Shown: positions 26,921 through 36,731, counted from the stretch's first letter. The stretch is DNA of 64,000 bases from VAZQ01 sp963739175 (GCA_963739175.1 CAVTZH010000008.1:62001-126000), one strand, 5' to 3'. Program-made: numbers and translations. Notes: generated by a model from the letters alone, not told the origin.

Positions 26921-27387
26921 TTCCGTTTTTTGATTCGACCCGTCAGCGCGAGCGTGACGCGGCTTCAGGTTGACGACGCCGGACCAGGAGCCGGTACATG
27001 GGTGTGCACCAACAATATTTTTTGACCTCATACCTTCGGACCGCTGCAAAAGGATTTTTTTATACTCCAGCGAATTTTTATGGAACCAAACGGCAAGTAT
27101 AGTCGCTTTTATCTTCAGCTCTGAATGAACTGAGCCCCATTTCATAAGCATTTATCGCATGTTCCTACTGACCTACCGTCGCGCCAAACTCTGAAAGCCA
27201 GCACCGCACATAAAATCTCAAGTGGTATTGGCCCTGAATTCTCGGGCTGTGCCTGCAATTTCTGCAAAGCCCCGACAGGATTTGACTGCCGTTGCCACGG
27301 TAAGGGCGCATTTAACGCAGAAGCACAGGGGTAACGCCGGACCCGAACACTGTTTAACAAACCCGGTAGTTGTCGAGGCGGCACGGG
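26921..27387. other. AT-rich intergenic region without recognised gene
   Basis: This 467-base stretch between fumC and the DUF4169 gene is visibly AT-richer than its surroundings, with runs such as TTTTTTT and AATATTTTTTG around 27020-27060. No protein frame, RNA gene or convincing repeat was found. It may hold promoters for the downstream pair. Confidence 0.6.
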
Positions 27388-27576
27388 ATGGGTGACGTCA
27401 TCAACTTTCGCAAGGCTCGCAAGATAGCCGAGCGGTCGCTGCACGGGGGTCGGGCAGCGGCTAGTCGGCTGAGGCACGGCCGCCGCAAGGCGGAGCGCAA
27501 TCTTGAAGCCGCGCGGGACGCCAAAGCCCGTCACGATCTCGAACAACACAGGGTCGACACGGGAGATGAGCGATGA
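27388..27576 (+). CDS. DUF4169 family small basic protein
   Basis: A 62-residue, Arg/Lys-rich helical protein beginning MGDVINFRKARKIAER, the DUF4169 pattern. The middle (HGRRKAERNLEAARDAKARHDLEQHRVD) is a single charged helix. The ATG at 27388 is preferred over one six codons earlier because family members start MGD/MSD-V/IN. It overlaps the next gene by four bases (ATGA). In Rhizobiales this pair with an RHH protein recurs; the function is unknown. Confidence 0.85.
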   Translation: MGDVINFRKARKIAERSLHGGRAAASRLRHGRRKAERNLEAARDAKARHDLEQHRVDTGDER

Positions 27577-27872
27577 AGTCGCCGGTTATTAAACGCTCTA
27601 TCGTTATCGCTGGCCACAAGACCAGCGTCAGCCTTGAAGATGCGTTCTGGAAGGGATTGAAGGATATCGCGGGTACGCGCGACATGACGTTGTCGGAACT
27701 CGTCGCTGCAATCGATTCGGAGCGGCGGCACGGCAATCTGTCATCGGCCATTCGCCTGTTCGTCCTCGATCACTATCGCAGCCAGAACTCCGAGGAGCGA
27801 AGCGGGCGCGGTGCGACCCGCGAACTGATTGCTTCTCGTCCCTCCCCGGCACCGATGTTACGGGCCGAGTAG
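27573..27872 (+). CDS. Ribbon-helix-helix domain protein (RHH_4)
   Basis: A 99-residue protein. VIKRSIVIAGHKTSVSLEDAFWKGLKDIAGTRDMTLSELVAAIDSER is a typical ribbon (RSIVI...TSVSLE) followed by two helices, as in the RHH_4 group of aryl-sulfate sulfotransferase-associated or antitoxin-like DNA-binding proteins. It is translationally coupled to the DUF4169 gene. Its 3' end overlaps the end of the convergent AsmA gene by 15 bases. It may regulate its own operon; no operator was identified. Confidence 0.85.
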   Translation: MKSPVIKRSIVIAGHKTSVSLEDAFWKGLKDIAGTRDMTLSELVAAIDSERRHGNLSSAIRLFVLDHYRSQNSEERSGRGATRELIASRPSPAPMLRAE

Positions 27873-30800
27873 GTTCTCAAGCCAGGAACGCGACGCCGGA
27901 CGCTGCGGCTGCGGCTGTGCCTGCTTCGGTGAGGCCTGCGGGCGCACCGTGGCAGGCGGCCGGATGTCGGTCGGCGGCGCCGCCGGCTTTGCCGCCGGAG
28001 GCCTTGCTGCCTTCGGCTGTGGTGTGGGCGGCACCTTGTCCGGTGACACCTTGGGCGACAGCGTGGACGTACCCGGGGGGACCGGTACTTCACGACCGGA
28101 TTGCAGCGCGTCGATGCGTTTGTCCTTCTCCTCGATGGCGCGTAGCGCGAGCCAGCTCGTGAATGCAGCCACGTCGAGCGTCCGCTTGGGCGCGTCGAAC
28201 GGGCCGCGCAGCGCGAGCGCGATCTCCGGACGAATCCCTTCGAGCGCGCCGGTGCCCGGTGCGCCCGACAGCACCAGCCGCGCATCAATCGCGCTGCCCG
28301 ACAGATCGAGGCCGAGCGCAACACCAAGCTCGGCGTCTTTCGCGCGGATCGCGGTGTTGGCGAGCCGCAACTGGCCGGCCGCGACCGCGATCTCGCCTTG
28401 CGCCAGCGCGACGTTCAATGCGCCGTTGCCGAGCGCGGCCTCGGTGCGGTCGTAGATTCGCGACGCGTCGATCGGAAGCCCGTCATCCACGCTGCGGATC
28501 ACTGCCGCGAAGACCGCCGGATCGACGCGCATGACCTGCCCGTCCTGGACTGTGAAGCTCCCGTCACCCTTGAGCGCGCCGATCAGCGCAATCGGGCTGC
28601 GTCCAGTGCCCTGCAGGTCGAGATCGATCGTGGCGCGGCCGACCAGTGCGCCGTCGCCGGGCAGGAGGTCGGCCAGATTGGCGCCGGCGAACCGGACGTG
28701 CGTATCAAGGCTGAGCCCGTCGTCGCCGCGCTCGAACGTCATCGAACCGGCCACGCGCCCGCCCGCGATCGAACCGTCGATCTCTTCGAGCGCGAATGAG
28801 TCGCGGCCGAGCTGCAGGACACCGCGCATGTTCGTAACGCCGAGCTGCGGCGACAATGCCACGCGACCGATCCGGAGCTTGACCGAGCCCTCGGCCGAGC
28901 CGACCAGCCCGCGCTCGAAGGGCTCGGACGGCCAGTTGCCGCCCACCACCTGTGGAAGACCGACCACCGCCGCAATCGCCGCAGGCAGGTGCAAGGCGCC
29001 AAGCGATAGTTCGCCGCTCATGCTGACTGGATCTGCGAACCCGACGGTGAGGCGGCCGCTGATGTCGGTGCCGGCAATCGTTCCCGCGAGATCGCTCAGG
29101 CTGACATTGCCTTCCGCCAGCGCAAGACGCGCCGACGCTGTGGCCGGGATCACCTCCGCCGCTTGCCCGGTCGAGCGCGGTGAGCGGATATTCGCACGCG
29201 CAACTTTTGCTTCGAGCTCCGCGGTCGGGCCGCGACTACCGGCAATGCGCAGGCGCCCTTTGGCGGATGCGTCGAGGCCCTGGGCGAGCAACCGGCCATC
29301 GACCGCCATGTCGCCGTCAAACGCGCCCCGCGCTGACGCGGTGACGCGCCCGACGCCCTTGCCGACGGCGATGAATCGCTCAAGGCCGAACAACCCGACA
29401 AGCGCGGCGCCGTCAGGTGTTTCGATGTCGGCGGCGAGATTGACGCGTGCGGAGCGCAATCGCGCGAGACCGGCGATGGTCAGGTCTTCGCTGTTCGCGA
29501 TGACGTCGCCCTGCAAGGCGATGCGCAAGGGGCCGGTGTTGCCGTCGATCTTGAAGCGCCCGGTTGACTCGGGCGACGACGCCGCCCCGGGACTGACTGC
29601 GAGCGAGGCCGTGAGCTTGGCGGGTGCGACATAACCGGCGTTACGGCGAAGTTCCGCGGCGACTTGCGGCGAAAGCCGCTCCAAGAGGGTCGCCACGCCG
29701 TCGAGCCGACGGGCGTCGAGATCGAGCTTGATCGCGCCGCGCGGCGCCTGCGCGCGCGTGTCCAAATTGCCGGTGATTGCCAGTGACGCACCACCGAAAT
29801 CGCCGATTGCAAGCCGCTCGATGTTGAGGCCGTTCGCATCGAAGCGGACGTTGACGTCGGCGCGCCTCGCCTCGACTCCGGCCAGCGTCGCGCGGTCGAT
29901 CTTGGCGGAGAGCAGCCCCTCGCGCGGCATCTCGAACACGCTTCCGTCGAACAGGCCCTTCAGCAGGCCGTGGGCGCGGTCGAGATCGATGTCGGGCGCG
30001 CTCACCACCGCTTCGATGCGCGGCGGCCGCTCGCCGCGACCCCATGAATAAGCGAGCCGCCCCTCGACCGACATGCGGTCGAGCTCGGCCTTGAGACGGT
30101 CGACCGCAACTTCGTCGCTGCTCAATCTGAAATCGCCGTCGACGGTGAGGCTCGCCGCGGCCGCGATCTGATCCTCGGGGCGATCGGTCAGCCAGGCAAT
30201 CAGCGTGCGCGGATCCTTCGACGCCAGCCGGCTCCGCCCGGTGAACGAGACGCCATCCGCGACGCCGAAGCGTCCCGACACGGCAAGCTGCGACAAGCCG
30301 GGGCCGCGCAGCTCGAGCTTCTCGATGTTCCAGCCGTTCGCCTCGCTCGCGAAATCCGCGTTGAAGCGCTGCAGCGTCACCCCCGCCAGCGTAAGGCTTT
30401 CGATGCTGACGCCGAGCGACACCGGGATCGCGAAGCGCTGCGAGCCGGCGAAGGTTTCGGCAAGGACCTTGATCGCGGCAAGCGGACGCCGGCGCTCCGT
30501 CTCCGGCAACGCGAGGAGGCGGTCGAGATCGATCTGTGGCGACGACAGCACGCCGGTCAAACGGGGCGAGCCGCCGAGACTGAGCAGCGCGTCGCCGCGC
30601 AGCCGCATCGGGCGCTCGTCGGGGCCGTACTGGAACTCGATCTGCTCCACGACCGCGCGCGTGCTGTTGCCGTCGATCCTTCCGGTCAGGCGCCAGGGCT
30701 CGAGGATCTCGGCCTGCGATCCTGCCGGCGCCCGCGTCAGCGGACGCGCGAGGGTGACGCTGCCGACAAAACGCGGCGCGCCATTCTCGATCGAGAGAAA

Positions 30801-31463
30801 GCCCTCGGTGTCGACGGTCAGCGGCCGATCGATCGGATCGATATTGAACCGCACGCGCAGGCGCTCGTCGCCGACACGGCTCGCCGCAATCCGATACGGA
30901 TAGTGCTGTCCGTCGGCATAGAACGATCCCTGCCCTTTGACCGGGCCGGAGAGCGTGCGCAGCTCACCCTTGAAATCGAACTTGTCGAGCACCACCCCGT
31001 AGCCGCTCGCGGCGTCGGCCAGCAGCGCCCGGCTGTCGCGGATGTCGAGGCGCTCGATCGAGATCGCTTCCGGATCGAAGCCGACCGACGGTGCCGGCCA
31101 TTCCAGGCGGCCGTTGCGGTCGAGCGCGATCGTGATCTCGGCGCCCTCCAGGATCACGTCGGTGGCCTTGAACTCGCCGCGCGCGAGGGAGCCGAGCGAG
31201 AACTCGATGCTGAGCCGGCGCGCCCGCAGCGAACCGACCTCGTCGCGGCGCGCGATGTCGATGCGCGACAGGTTAAGCGACGGGGTCGGAAGCAGGCGGG
31301 CGTCGATCGGCCCGGCGACCCGCACCTGCAACCCGGTCATCCGGCTGGCCTGGGTCTCAAACTCGGCCCGATACTTGTTCCAATCGACAAAATGCGGCCC
31401 GACCAGCGCCGCCACCAGCGCCAGGATCAGTGCAATCGCGATGCTGAGCAGCGTTGCCTGCAC
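27858..31463 (-). CDS. AsmA family protein (AsmA-like, inner-membrane anchored)
   Basis: A 1201-residue protein with one N-terminal membrane helix (about 5-25) followed by LVGPHFVDWNKYRAEFETQASRMTGLQVRVAGPIDARLLPTPSLNLSRIDI, the start of the AsmA repeating beta-groove fold. The long periplasmic part has many repeats of the type 'GxLxxxxGxxxxxG' and an AsmA C-terminal domain around 880-1090, then a Pro/Ala-rich tail. Relatives (AsmA, TamB, YhdP) carry phospholipids between membranes. The initiator is GTG, with GGAG six bases upstream. No operon partner. Confidence 0.9.
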   Translation of the reverse strand: MQATLLSIAIALILALVAALVGPHFVDWNKYRAEFETQASRMTGLQVRVAGPIDARLLPTPSLNLSRIDIARRDEVGSLRARRLSIEFSLGSLARGEFKATDVILEGAEITIALDRNGRLEWPAPSVGFDPEAISIERLDIRDSRALLADAASGYGVVLDKFDFKGELRTLSGPVKGQGSFYADGQHYPYRIAASRVGDERLRVRFNIDPIDRPLTVDTEGFLSIENGAPRFVGSVTLARPLTRAPAGSQAEILEPWRLTGRIDGNSTRAVVEQIEFQYGPDERPMRLRGDALLSLGGSPRLTGVLSSPQIDLDRLLALPETERRRPLAAIKVLAETFAGSQRFAIPVSLGVSIESLTLAGVTLQRFNADFASEANGWNIEKLELRGPGLSQLAVSGRFGVADGVSFTGRSRLASKDPRTLIAWLTDRPEDQIAAAASLTVDGDFRLSSDEVAVDRLKAELDRMSVEGRLAYSWGRGERPPRIEAVVSAPDIDLDRAHGLLKGLFDGSVFEMPREGLLSAKIDRATLAGVEARRADVNVRFDANGLNIERLAIGDFGGASLAITGNLDTRAQAPRGAIKLDLDARRLDGVATLLERLSPQVAAELRRNAGYVAPAKLTASLAVSPGAASSPESTGRFKIDGNTGPLRIALQGDVIANSEDLTIAGLARLRSARVNLAADIETPDGAALVGLFGLERFIAVGKGVGRVTASARGAFDGDMAVDGRLLAQGLDASAKGRLRIAGSRGPTAELEAKVARANIRSPRSTGQAAEVIPATASARLALAEGNVSLSDLAGTIAGTDISGRLTVGFADPVSMSGELSLGALHLPAAIAAVVGLPQVVGGNWPSEPFERGLVGSAEGSVKLRIGRVALSPQLGVTNMRGVLQLGRDSFALEEIDGSIAGGRVAGSMTFERGDDGLSLDTHVRFAGANLADLLPGDGALVGRATIDLDLQGTGRSPIALIGALKGDGSFTVQDGQVMRVDPAVFAAVIRSVDDGLPIDASRIYDRTEAALGNGALNVALAQGEIAVAAGQLRLANTAIRAKDAELGVALGLDLSGSAIDARLVLSGAPGTGALEGIRPEIALALRGPFDAPKRTLDVAAFTSWLALRAIEEKDKRIDALQSGREVPVPPGTSTLSPKVSPDKVPPTPQPKAARPPAAKPAAPPTDIRPPATVRPQASPKQAQPQPQRPASRSWLENLLGP

Positions 31464-31689
31464 GCCGTCTCCACGCCGGTTCGAAACCGGTATCCGGGCT
31501 CCCTCGCCTCGGACTATATGGGCCCGGAAAGCACCCCCAGCGCAACAAAATCAGCACGAATTGTGCCACCGGACCACGACCGCCGGACGCCAAACAGCCG
31601 GCGGTGGCGCTCCACCCCTCGACCGGGAGCGCCGTTGCCTTAATTGGTGATGGTTGACGGCAAATCTATGTCGCGGTGCGCATGCACCG

Positions 31690-33108
31690 CTATCCGAGGC
31701 TGATGATCTTGCCCGGGTTCATAATTCCGTCCGGATCCAGCGCCCGCTTGATCGCGCGCATGGCGTCGAGCGCAGGGCGGCCGTGTTCGGCCTCGAGATA
31801 CGCCATTTTCCCCTGCCCGACCCCATGCTCACCAGTACAGGTCCCGTCCATGGCAAGGGCGCGGGCGATGAGCCGCTCGTGCAGCGCCTTGGCGCGGGCG
31901 ACTTCCTCGGCGTCGGCCATGTCGAACGTCATGGTGAGGTGGAAGTTACCGTCGCCGACATGGCCCATGATCGGCGCAATGAGCCGGCTCTCGGCGATAT
32001 CGCGCTGGGTCGCGGTCACGCACTCCGCCAGCCGCGAGATCGGCACGCAGACGTCGGTCGCGAATACGCCGGCGCCCGGTCGCAGCGCCCGCCCCGACCA
32101 ATAGGCGTCATGGCGGGCCTGCCAAAGTTTTGTGCGTTCCTCCGCCTTGGTCGCCCAGTCGAACGGACCGCCGCCCAGCTCGGCTGCGATCTCGCCGAAG
32201 CGGTGCGACTGCTCGGCCACGCCAGCGTCGCTGCCGTGGAATTCGAGGAACAGCATCGGCGTCTCCGGCAGCGTGAGCTTCGAATAGGCGTTTGACGCCT
32301 TCACCTGCAGCTCGTCGAGCAGCTCGATGCGCGCAACCGGAATGCCGGACTGGATAGTGAGGATGGTGGCGTTGCAGGCGGCCTCGACCGAGGGGAACGG
32401 GCAGACGCCGGACGCAATGGCCTCCGGGATACCCGCGAGCCGCAACGTCAGCTCGACGATGACGCCGAGCGTGCCTTCGGAGCCGATCATCAGCCGCGTG
32501 AGGTCGTAGCCCGAGGACGATTTCTTGGCGCGCCGGGCGGTCGTCATCACCTCGCCGTTCGCGAGCACGACCTTCAGCGACAGCACGTTGTCCTTCATGG
32601 TCCCGTAGCGCACGGCATTGGTGCCGGAGCAGCGCGTCGCCGCCATGCCGCCGAGCGAGGCGTCGGCGCCGGGATCGATCGGAAAGAACACACCCTGGTC
32701 GCGCAGGTGCTCGTTCAGCGCCTTGCGGGTGATGCCGGGCTCGATCACACAGTCGAGGTCGTCGGCGTGCACCGCCAGCACCCGGTTCATGTCGCGGACG
32801 TCGATGGATACGCCGCCGTGCGGCGCGTTGACCTGGCCTTCGAGCGAGGAGCCGGTGCCGAACGGGATCACCGGCACGCCATGGGCGGCGCAGATGCGCA
32901 CGATCTCCTGCACCTCGGCCGTGTTCTGCGGAAACACCACCGCGTCCGGCGGCTGGTTGGCAACCCAGGTGAGCGTGTTGCCGTGCTGCTCGCGCACCGC
33001 CTGCGAGGTGACGAGGCGGTTGCCGAATTTTTGTGTGAGCACGCCGATTGCTGCTTCGATAGCCGCCTGATGGCGGCCCGCCGACGCGGGTTCGATGAAC
33101 GTGGCCAT
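31690..33108 (-). CDS. FAD-binding oxidase, D-lactate dehydrogenase (cytochrome) / glycolate oxidase GlcD type
   Basis: A 472-residue flavoprotein. The PCMH-type FAD domain (about 40-220) contains PVIPFGTGSSLEGQVNAPHGG and GADASLGGMAATRCSGTNAVRYGTMKDNV, and GSEGTLGVIVELTLRL follows. The C-terminal domain has the HVGDGNFH and TGEHGVGQGKMAYL motifs that bind substrate or metal in D-2-hydroxyacid dehydrogenases. The ATG at 33108 gives the usual N-terminus; the longer frame adds a basic, hydrophobic extension not expected for this soluble family. D-lactate or another D-2-hydroxy acid is the likely substrate. Confidence 0.88.
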   Translation of the reverse strand: MATFIEPASAGRHQAAIEAAIGVLTQKFGNRLVTSQAVREQHGNTLTWVANQPPDAVVFPQNTAEVQEIVRICAAHGVPVIPFGTGSSLEGQVNAPHGGVSIDVRDMNRVLAVHADDLDCVIEPGITRKALNEHLRDQGVFFPIDPGADASLGGMAATRCSGTNAVRYGTMKDNVLSLKVVLANGEVMTTARRAKKSSSGYDLTRLMIGSEGTLGVIVELTLRLAGIPEAIASGVCPFPSVEAACNATILTIQSGIPVARIELLDELQVKASNAYSKLTLPETPMLFLEFHGSDAGVAEQSHRFGEIAAELGGGPFDWATKAEERTKLWQARHDAYWSGRALRPGAGVFATDVCVPISRLAECVTATQRDIAESRLIAPIMGHVGDGNFHLTMTFDMADAEEVARAKALHERLIARALAMDGTCTGEHGVGQGKMAYLEAEHGRPALDAMRAIKRALDPDGIMNPGKIISLG

Positions 33109-33173
33109 GGGCGACGTTAGCAGAACAGCGGCGGCGCCGGCAAAATACCGGCGCCGCAATCTTGAATGCGCGA

Positions 33174-33905
33174 TCAGGCCGACCTGCGCCACGGGACCAG
33201 CATCGAGACCCGCTCGCGATAACGGCGGTACTCGTCGCCGAACAGCTCAGTCAGGTCGCGCTCTTCGAGCGCAATGCCGACGAAGATGTAGGCGGTGGTG
33301 ACCGCAGCGAACAACAGATGCCCGACGGTCATGACCGGCGCCACCCAGAACGCAATGATGAAACCGAGATAGATCGGGTGGCGCACGACCTTATAGAGTA
33401 CCGGAGTCTTGAATCTCAGCGCGGGCATCGGGCGGCCGGCCAGGTTGTTGGCGACCTGATGCAGGCCGAACAGTTCGAAATGATTGATGAGGAAGGTCGA
33501 GGTCAGCACCAATAGCCAGCCGACCAACGACACGGCCGTGATCGCCATCGCGATCTGCGGATCGGCGACCTGCCACACGATCGCGGGGATCGGCCGCCAC
33601 TGCCAGAACAGCAGCACGAGCGCGAGGCTCGCGAGCAGCACGTAGGTGCTGCGCTCGACCGACTTCGGCACGTATTGCGTCCACCATTCCTTGAACTGCC
33701 GGCGCGCCATGACGCTGTGCTGGATCGCGAACAGCGACATCAGCAGGACGTTGATGACGAGCGCTTCGACAAGGGGCACGACCGTGCCGGTGTCGATGGT
33801 TTTCGGCACCAGCAGGCCGGTGACGAAGCCGATGGCGTAGAGGAAGGTAAAGAAGAACACGAGATAGGCTGCGAATCCGTAGAGAAATGCGATGAATCTG
33901 CTCAT
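33174..33905 (-). CDS. mddA: Methanethiol S-methyltransferase MddA-like (NnrU / isoprenylcysteine methyltransferase superfamily)
   Basis: A 243-residue integral membrane protein with about six helices. The C-terminal part has VVRHPIYLGFIIAFWVAP and EERDLTELFGDEYRRYRERVSMLVPW, the SAM-binding pattern of this superfamily. HSVMARRQFKEWW near residue 63 and FELFGLHQV are typical of the MddA group, which methylates methanethiol to dimethylsulfide; homologues are known in Bradyrhizobium. The assignment is by motif resemblance and length. NnrU-type proteins are the main alternative. It is divergent from a wHTH regulator. Confidence 0.7.
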   Translation of the reverse strand: MSRFIAFLYGFAAYLVFFFTFLYAIGFVTGLLVPKTIDTGTVVPLVEALVINVLLMSLFAIQHSVMARRQFKEWWTQYVPKSVERSTYVLLASLALVLLFWQWRPIPAIVWQVADPQIAMAITAVSLVGWLLVLTSTFLINHFELFGLHQVANNLAGRPMPALRFKTPVLYKVVRHPIYLGFIIAFWVAPVMTVGHLLFAAVTTAYIFVGIALEERDLTELFGDEYRRYRERVSMLVPWRRSA

Positions 33906-34042
33906 GGGTGATTCCTCCGGAGGTTATTCGAGATGACCGTAGTGCCGGAGGCCGGCCAGGAATGCTTTGAGCAATGCTTGATTTGTCCTTGAGATAGGCC
34001 TGATTATCCCGCGACCCGCGGCCGGTGCCAGGGACCACAAAC

Positions 34043-35224
34043 GTGCAATTTTGCTTTGAAAATCATGTCCTTGATGCGGACCGGCGCGAACTTCGGCGCG
34101 GCTCCGAACTGGTCGCGCTCGAGCCGCAGGTCTTCGACCTCCTGGTCTATCTGATCCAGAACCGCGACCGGGTCGTGAGCAAGGACGATCTCATCGCGTC
34201 GGTCTGGGGCGGCCGGATCGTGTCGGACTCGACCCTCACCAGCCGCATCAACGCCGCCCGCAAAGCGGTGGGCGACAGTGGCGACGAGCAAAAATTGATC
34301 CGCACCATTGCCCGCAAAGGCATCCGCTTTGTCTGCGCGGTCGATGAGCCGCAAGCCAAGGCGCAGCCACGACCGGTGCCCAGCGCCCCGCTGCAGGAGA
34401 TTCACTTCTGCACCGCCTCCGACGGCGTTCGCATCGCCTACGCGCTCGCCGGACAAGGCCCGCCGTTGGTCAAGTCTGCCAATTGGCTCAATCACCTTGA
34501 ATACGACTGGCAAAGCCCGATCTGGAGTCACCTATTGCACGCGCTCGCGGCGGAGCACCGACTGATCCGCTACGATGCCCGCGGCAACGGCCTCTCGGAC
34601 TGGGACGCGGATGACATTTCGTTCGATGCCTTCGTGCGCGACCTTGAAAGCGTCGTCGAGGCGGCCGGGTTGCAACGCTTTCCGCTGTTCGCCGTGTCGC
34701 AAGGCTGCGCGGTCTCGATTGCCTATGCAGTGCGCAACCCGCAACGCGTCAGCCGGCTAGTCCTCTACGGCGGGTTCACGCGCGGACGGCGTCGACGGGG
34801 ATCACACAGCGAGACCGAGCAGTCCGACGCGTTCCTGACGCTGATGCGACAGGGGTGGGGCCAGGAGAACCCTGCGTTCCGACAACTCTTCACGTCATTG
34901 TTCTTGCCGGGCGGCACGCCCGAGCAAATGCAGTGGTTCAACGACCTGCAGCGGGTCACGACCTCGCCGGACACTGCCGCGCGCATCCGTCAGGCCGTCG
35001 ACGAGATCGACATTACCGATCTGCTGTCGCAGGTGGATGTCCCGACATTGGTTCTGCATTGCCGCGACGACGCCATCCAACCGTTCGATGAAGGGCGCCG
35101 GCTCGCGGCTGGTATCAAAGGTTCGCGCTTCGTGGCGTTGGAAGGCCGCAACCATCTCATCCTCGAAACCGATCCGGCCTGGAGCCGGTTTACGGATGAA
35201 GTGAGGAATTTCCTGCGCGCGTGA
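34043..35224 (+). CDS. Fusion of OmpR-type winged-helix DNA-binding domain with alpha/beta hydrolase
   Basis: A protein of about 393 residues. Residues 1-100 form a Trans_reg_C winged helix (ELRRGSELVALEPQVFDLLVYLIQNRDRVVSKDDLIASVWGGRIVSDSTLTSRINAARKAVGD). From about 115 on is an alpha/beta hydrolase fold with the nucleophile elbow FAVSQGCAVS (Ser in S-Q-G), an RYDARGNGLSDW oxyanion-side loop, Asp in HCRDDAIQPF and His in GRNHLIL. No receiver domain is present, so the hydrolase domain may sense a small ligand. It starts with GTG after AGGGA; an in-frame GTG at 34025 is possible. It is divergent from the mddA-like gene. Confidence 0.85.
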   Translation: MQFCFENHVLDADRRELRRGSELVALEPQVFDLLVYLIQNRDRVVSKDDLIASVWGGRIVSDSTLTSRINAARKAVGDSGDEQKLIRTIARKGIRFVCAVDEPQAKAQPRPVPSAPLQEIHFCTASDGVRIAYALAGQGPPLVKSANWLNHLEYDWQSPIWSHLLHALAAEHRLIRYDARGNGLSDWDADDISFDAFVRDLESVVEAAGLQRFPLFAVSQGCAVSIAYAVRNPQRVSRLVLYGGFTRGRRRRGSHSETEQSDAFLTLMRQGWGQENPAFRQLFTSLFLPGGTPEQMQWFNDLQRVTTSPDTAARIRQAVDEIDITDLLSQVDVPTLVLHCRDDAIQPFDEGRRLAAGIKGSRFVALEGRNHLILETDPAWSRFTDEVRNFLRA

Positions 35225-35345
35225 CGGCGCTCACGGCGTCTGCCTGGTCCGCTGCCGCACTACGCCGACCGCCCTTTGACACCCATTGAAGCGAGGTGCA
35301 GGCTCTGCCACTCGCGGCAATCAAGAATAAGGGGAGGAAGCGTCC

Positions 35346-36731
35346 ATGTCCCGCAAATCATTGTCCCGCAAATCGTTGGTATCGTTCGCCGCGCTGCTCC
35401 TCGCGGCCGCATTCGCCGTCGAGCGCGCGTCTGCGCAGACGGTCCTGTTCGAGGCCGAGCGGATCATCGCCGGCGATGGCAGCGCGGCGATCGAAGGGGC
35501 GGCCTTCGTGGTCGAGAACGGGACCATCACCCGCATCGGGCGAAGGAATGAGATCGCCCTGCCCGCAGGCGCAAGGCGCATCGACCTTGGCAACAAAACC
35601 GTGATGCCCGCCCTCATCAGCACCCACGTGCATCCCGGATTCCAGATGGGGCTCGGCTACTTTGCGAAGAACTTCACCCGCGACAATATCGTCGACGACC
35701 TCAACCGCGCGCTCTATTTCGGCGTCTCCACCGTCATGTCGCAAGGCATCGAAGGGGGCGAGGTCATGTTCGACATCCGCGCCGATCAGGCTGCTGGACG
35801 CCTTGGCGGTGCGCGCCTGCTGCTGGCCGGGCGCGGCATGGGCGCGCCCAATGCCGGTCCGGGCAACCCGGTCTACGCAGGCTTTGCCTATTCGGTCACG
35901 ACGGAAGACGAGATCAGACGCGCGGTGCAGGAGCAGGCCGCCCGCAAGGTGGACGCGATCAAGATCTGGGTCGACGACCGCGGCGGCCGCGCGCCCAAGC
36001 TCCCCATCGCACTGTCGCGCGCAGCGATCGACGAGAGCCATAAGCGCGGGCTGCGGGTCTCGGCGCACATCTTCTATCATGACGACGCGATGGAGCTGGC
36101 CGCAGCCGGCATCGATAGCTTCGCGCATCTCGTGCGCGACCGGGAGATGAGCGACGCGCTGGTCGCAATGGTGCGCAAGAACGGCGTCTACGTCATGCCG
36201 AACATCTCGTCGCCCGAACGTAACACCCATGCATCGCCGCCGCCGTGGCTTGACGAGCCCTACCTGGCGGGCCTGTTGCGCGACACCGTGGCAACGGATG
36301 TCATCGAGCGGATGCGCGGCGTCTTTGCCCGCCGCGATCCCGCTGCCGCTGACGGCGCCCGCAAGACCTACGCCAATCTCCAGCGCAGCGTTGCGAAGCT
36401 CAGCGCAGCAGGCGCGAACATCATTCTTGGCTGCGACACCGGGCTTGAAGACCACTTCTTCGGCTATGCCGAGCAGAAGGAGCTTGAGCTGATGGTGGAC
36501 GCCGGGATGACGCCGATGCAGGTGATCGTCGCGGCGACCAGCCGCGGCGCGGACTATCTCCGCATGGCGGACCGGGGCACGCTCGCCGTCGGCAAGCGCG
36601 CCGATTTCCTGGTGCTCGATGGCAACCCGCTCGACAACATCCGCAACACACGCCGGATTGCACAGATGTATCTCGGCGGCGCCGAAGTGGATCGCGCGGC
36701 GCTCAAGGCGTCGCTGATGCGGGCTCGATGA
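35346..36731 (+). CDS. Exported amidohydrolase family protein
   Basis: A 461-residue metal-dependent hydrolase with a signal peptide (SFAALLLAAAFAVERASAQ). The metal site motif here is ISTHVHPGF, followed by KIWVDD, SAHIF and FAHLVRD histidines and the catalytic-type Asp in GCDTGLED. The end GKRADFLVLDGNPLDNI is typical of the imidazolonepropionase-like subgroup. Substrates are unknown; relatives are peptidases, prolidases or dehydratases of cyclic amides. A strong ribosome site (GGGGAGGAAG) precedes the ATG. Confidence 0.88.
   Translation: MSRKSLSRKSLVSFAALLLAAAFAVERASAQTVLFEAERIIAGDGSAAIEGAAFVVENGTITRIGRRNEIALPAGARRIDLGNKTVMPALISTHVHPGFQMGLGYFAKNFTRDNIVDDLNRALYFGVSTVMSQGIEGGEVMFDIRADQAAGRLGGARLLLAGRGMGAPNAGPGNPVYAGFAYSVTTEDEIRRAVQEQAARKVDAIKIWVDDRGGRAPKLPIALSRAAIDESHKRGLRVSAHIFYHDDAMELAAAGIDSFAHLVRDREMSDALVAMVRKNGVYVMPNISSPERNTHASPPPWLDEPYLAGLLRDTVATDVIERMRGVFARRDPAAADGARKTYANLQRSVAKLSAAGANIILGCDTGLEDHFFGYAEQKELELMVDAGMTPMQVIVAATSRGADYLRMADRGTLAVGKRADFLVLDGNPLDNIRNTRRIAQMYLGGAEVDRAALKASLMRAR

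Noticed and set aside
31470..31540. tRNA-like segment with a GGTTTCGAACC T-arm-like palindrome on the minus strand
   Set aside because: No matching acceptor stem, anticodon arm or CCA end could be built; it is the upstream region of the AsmA gene.
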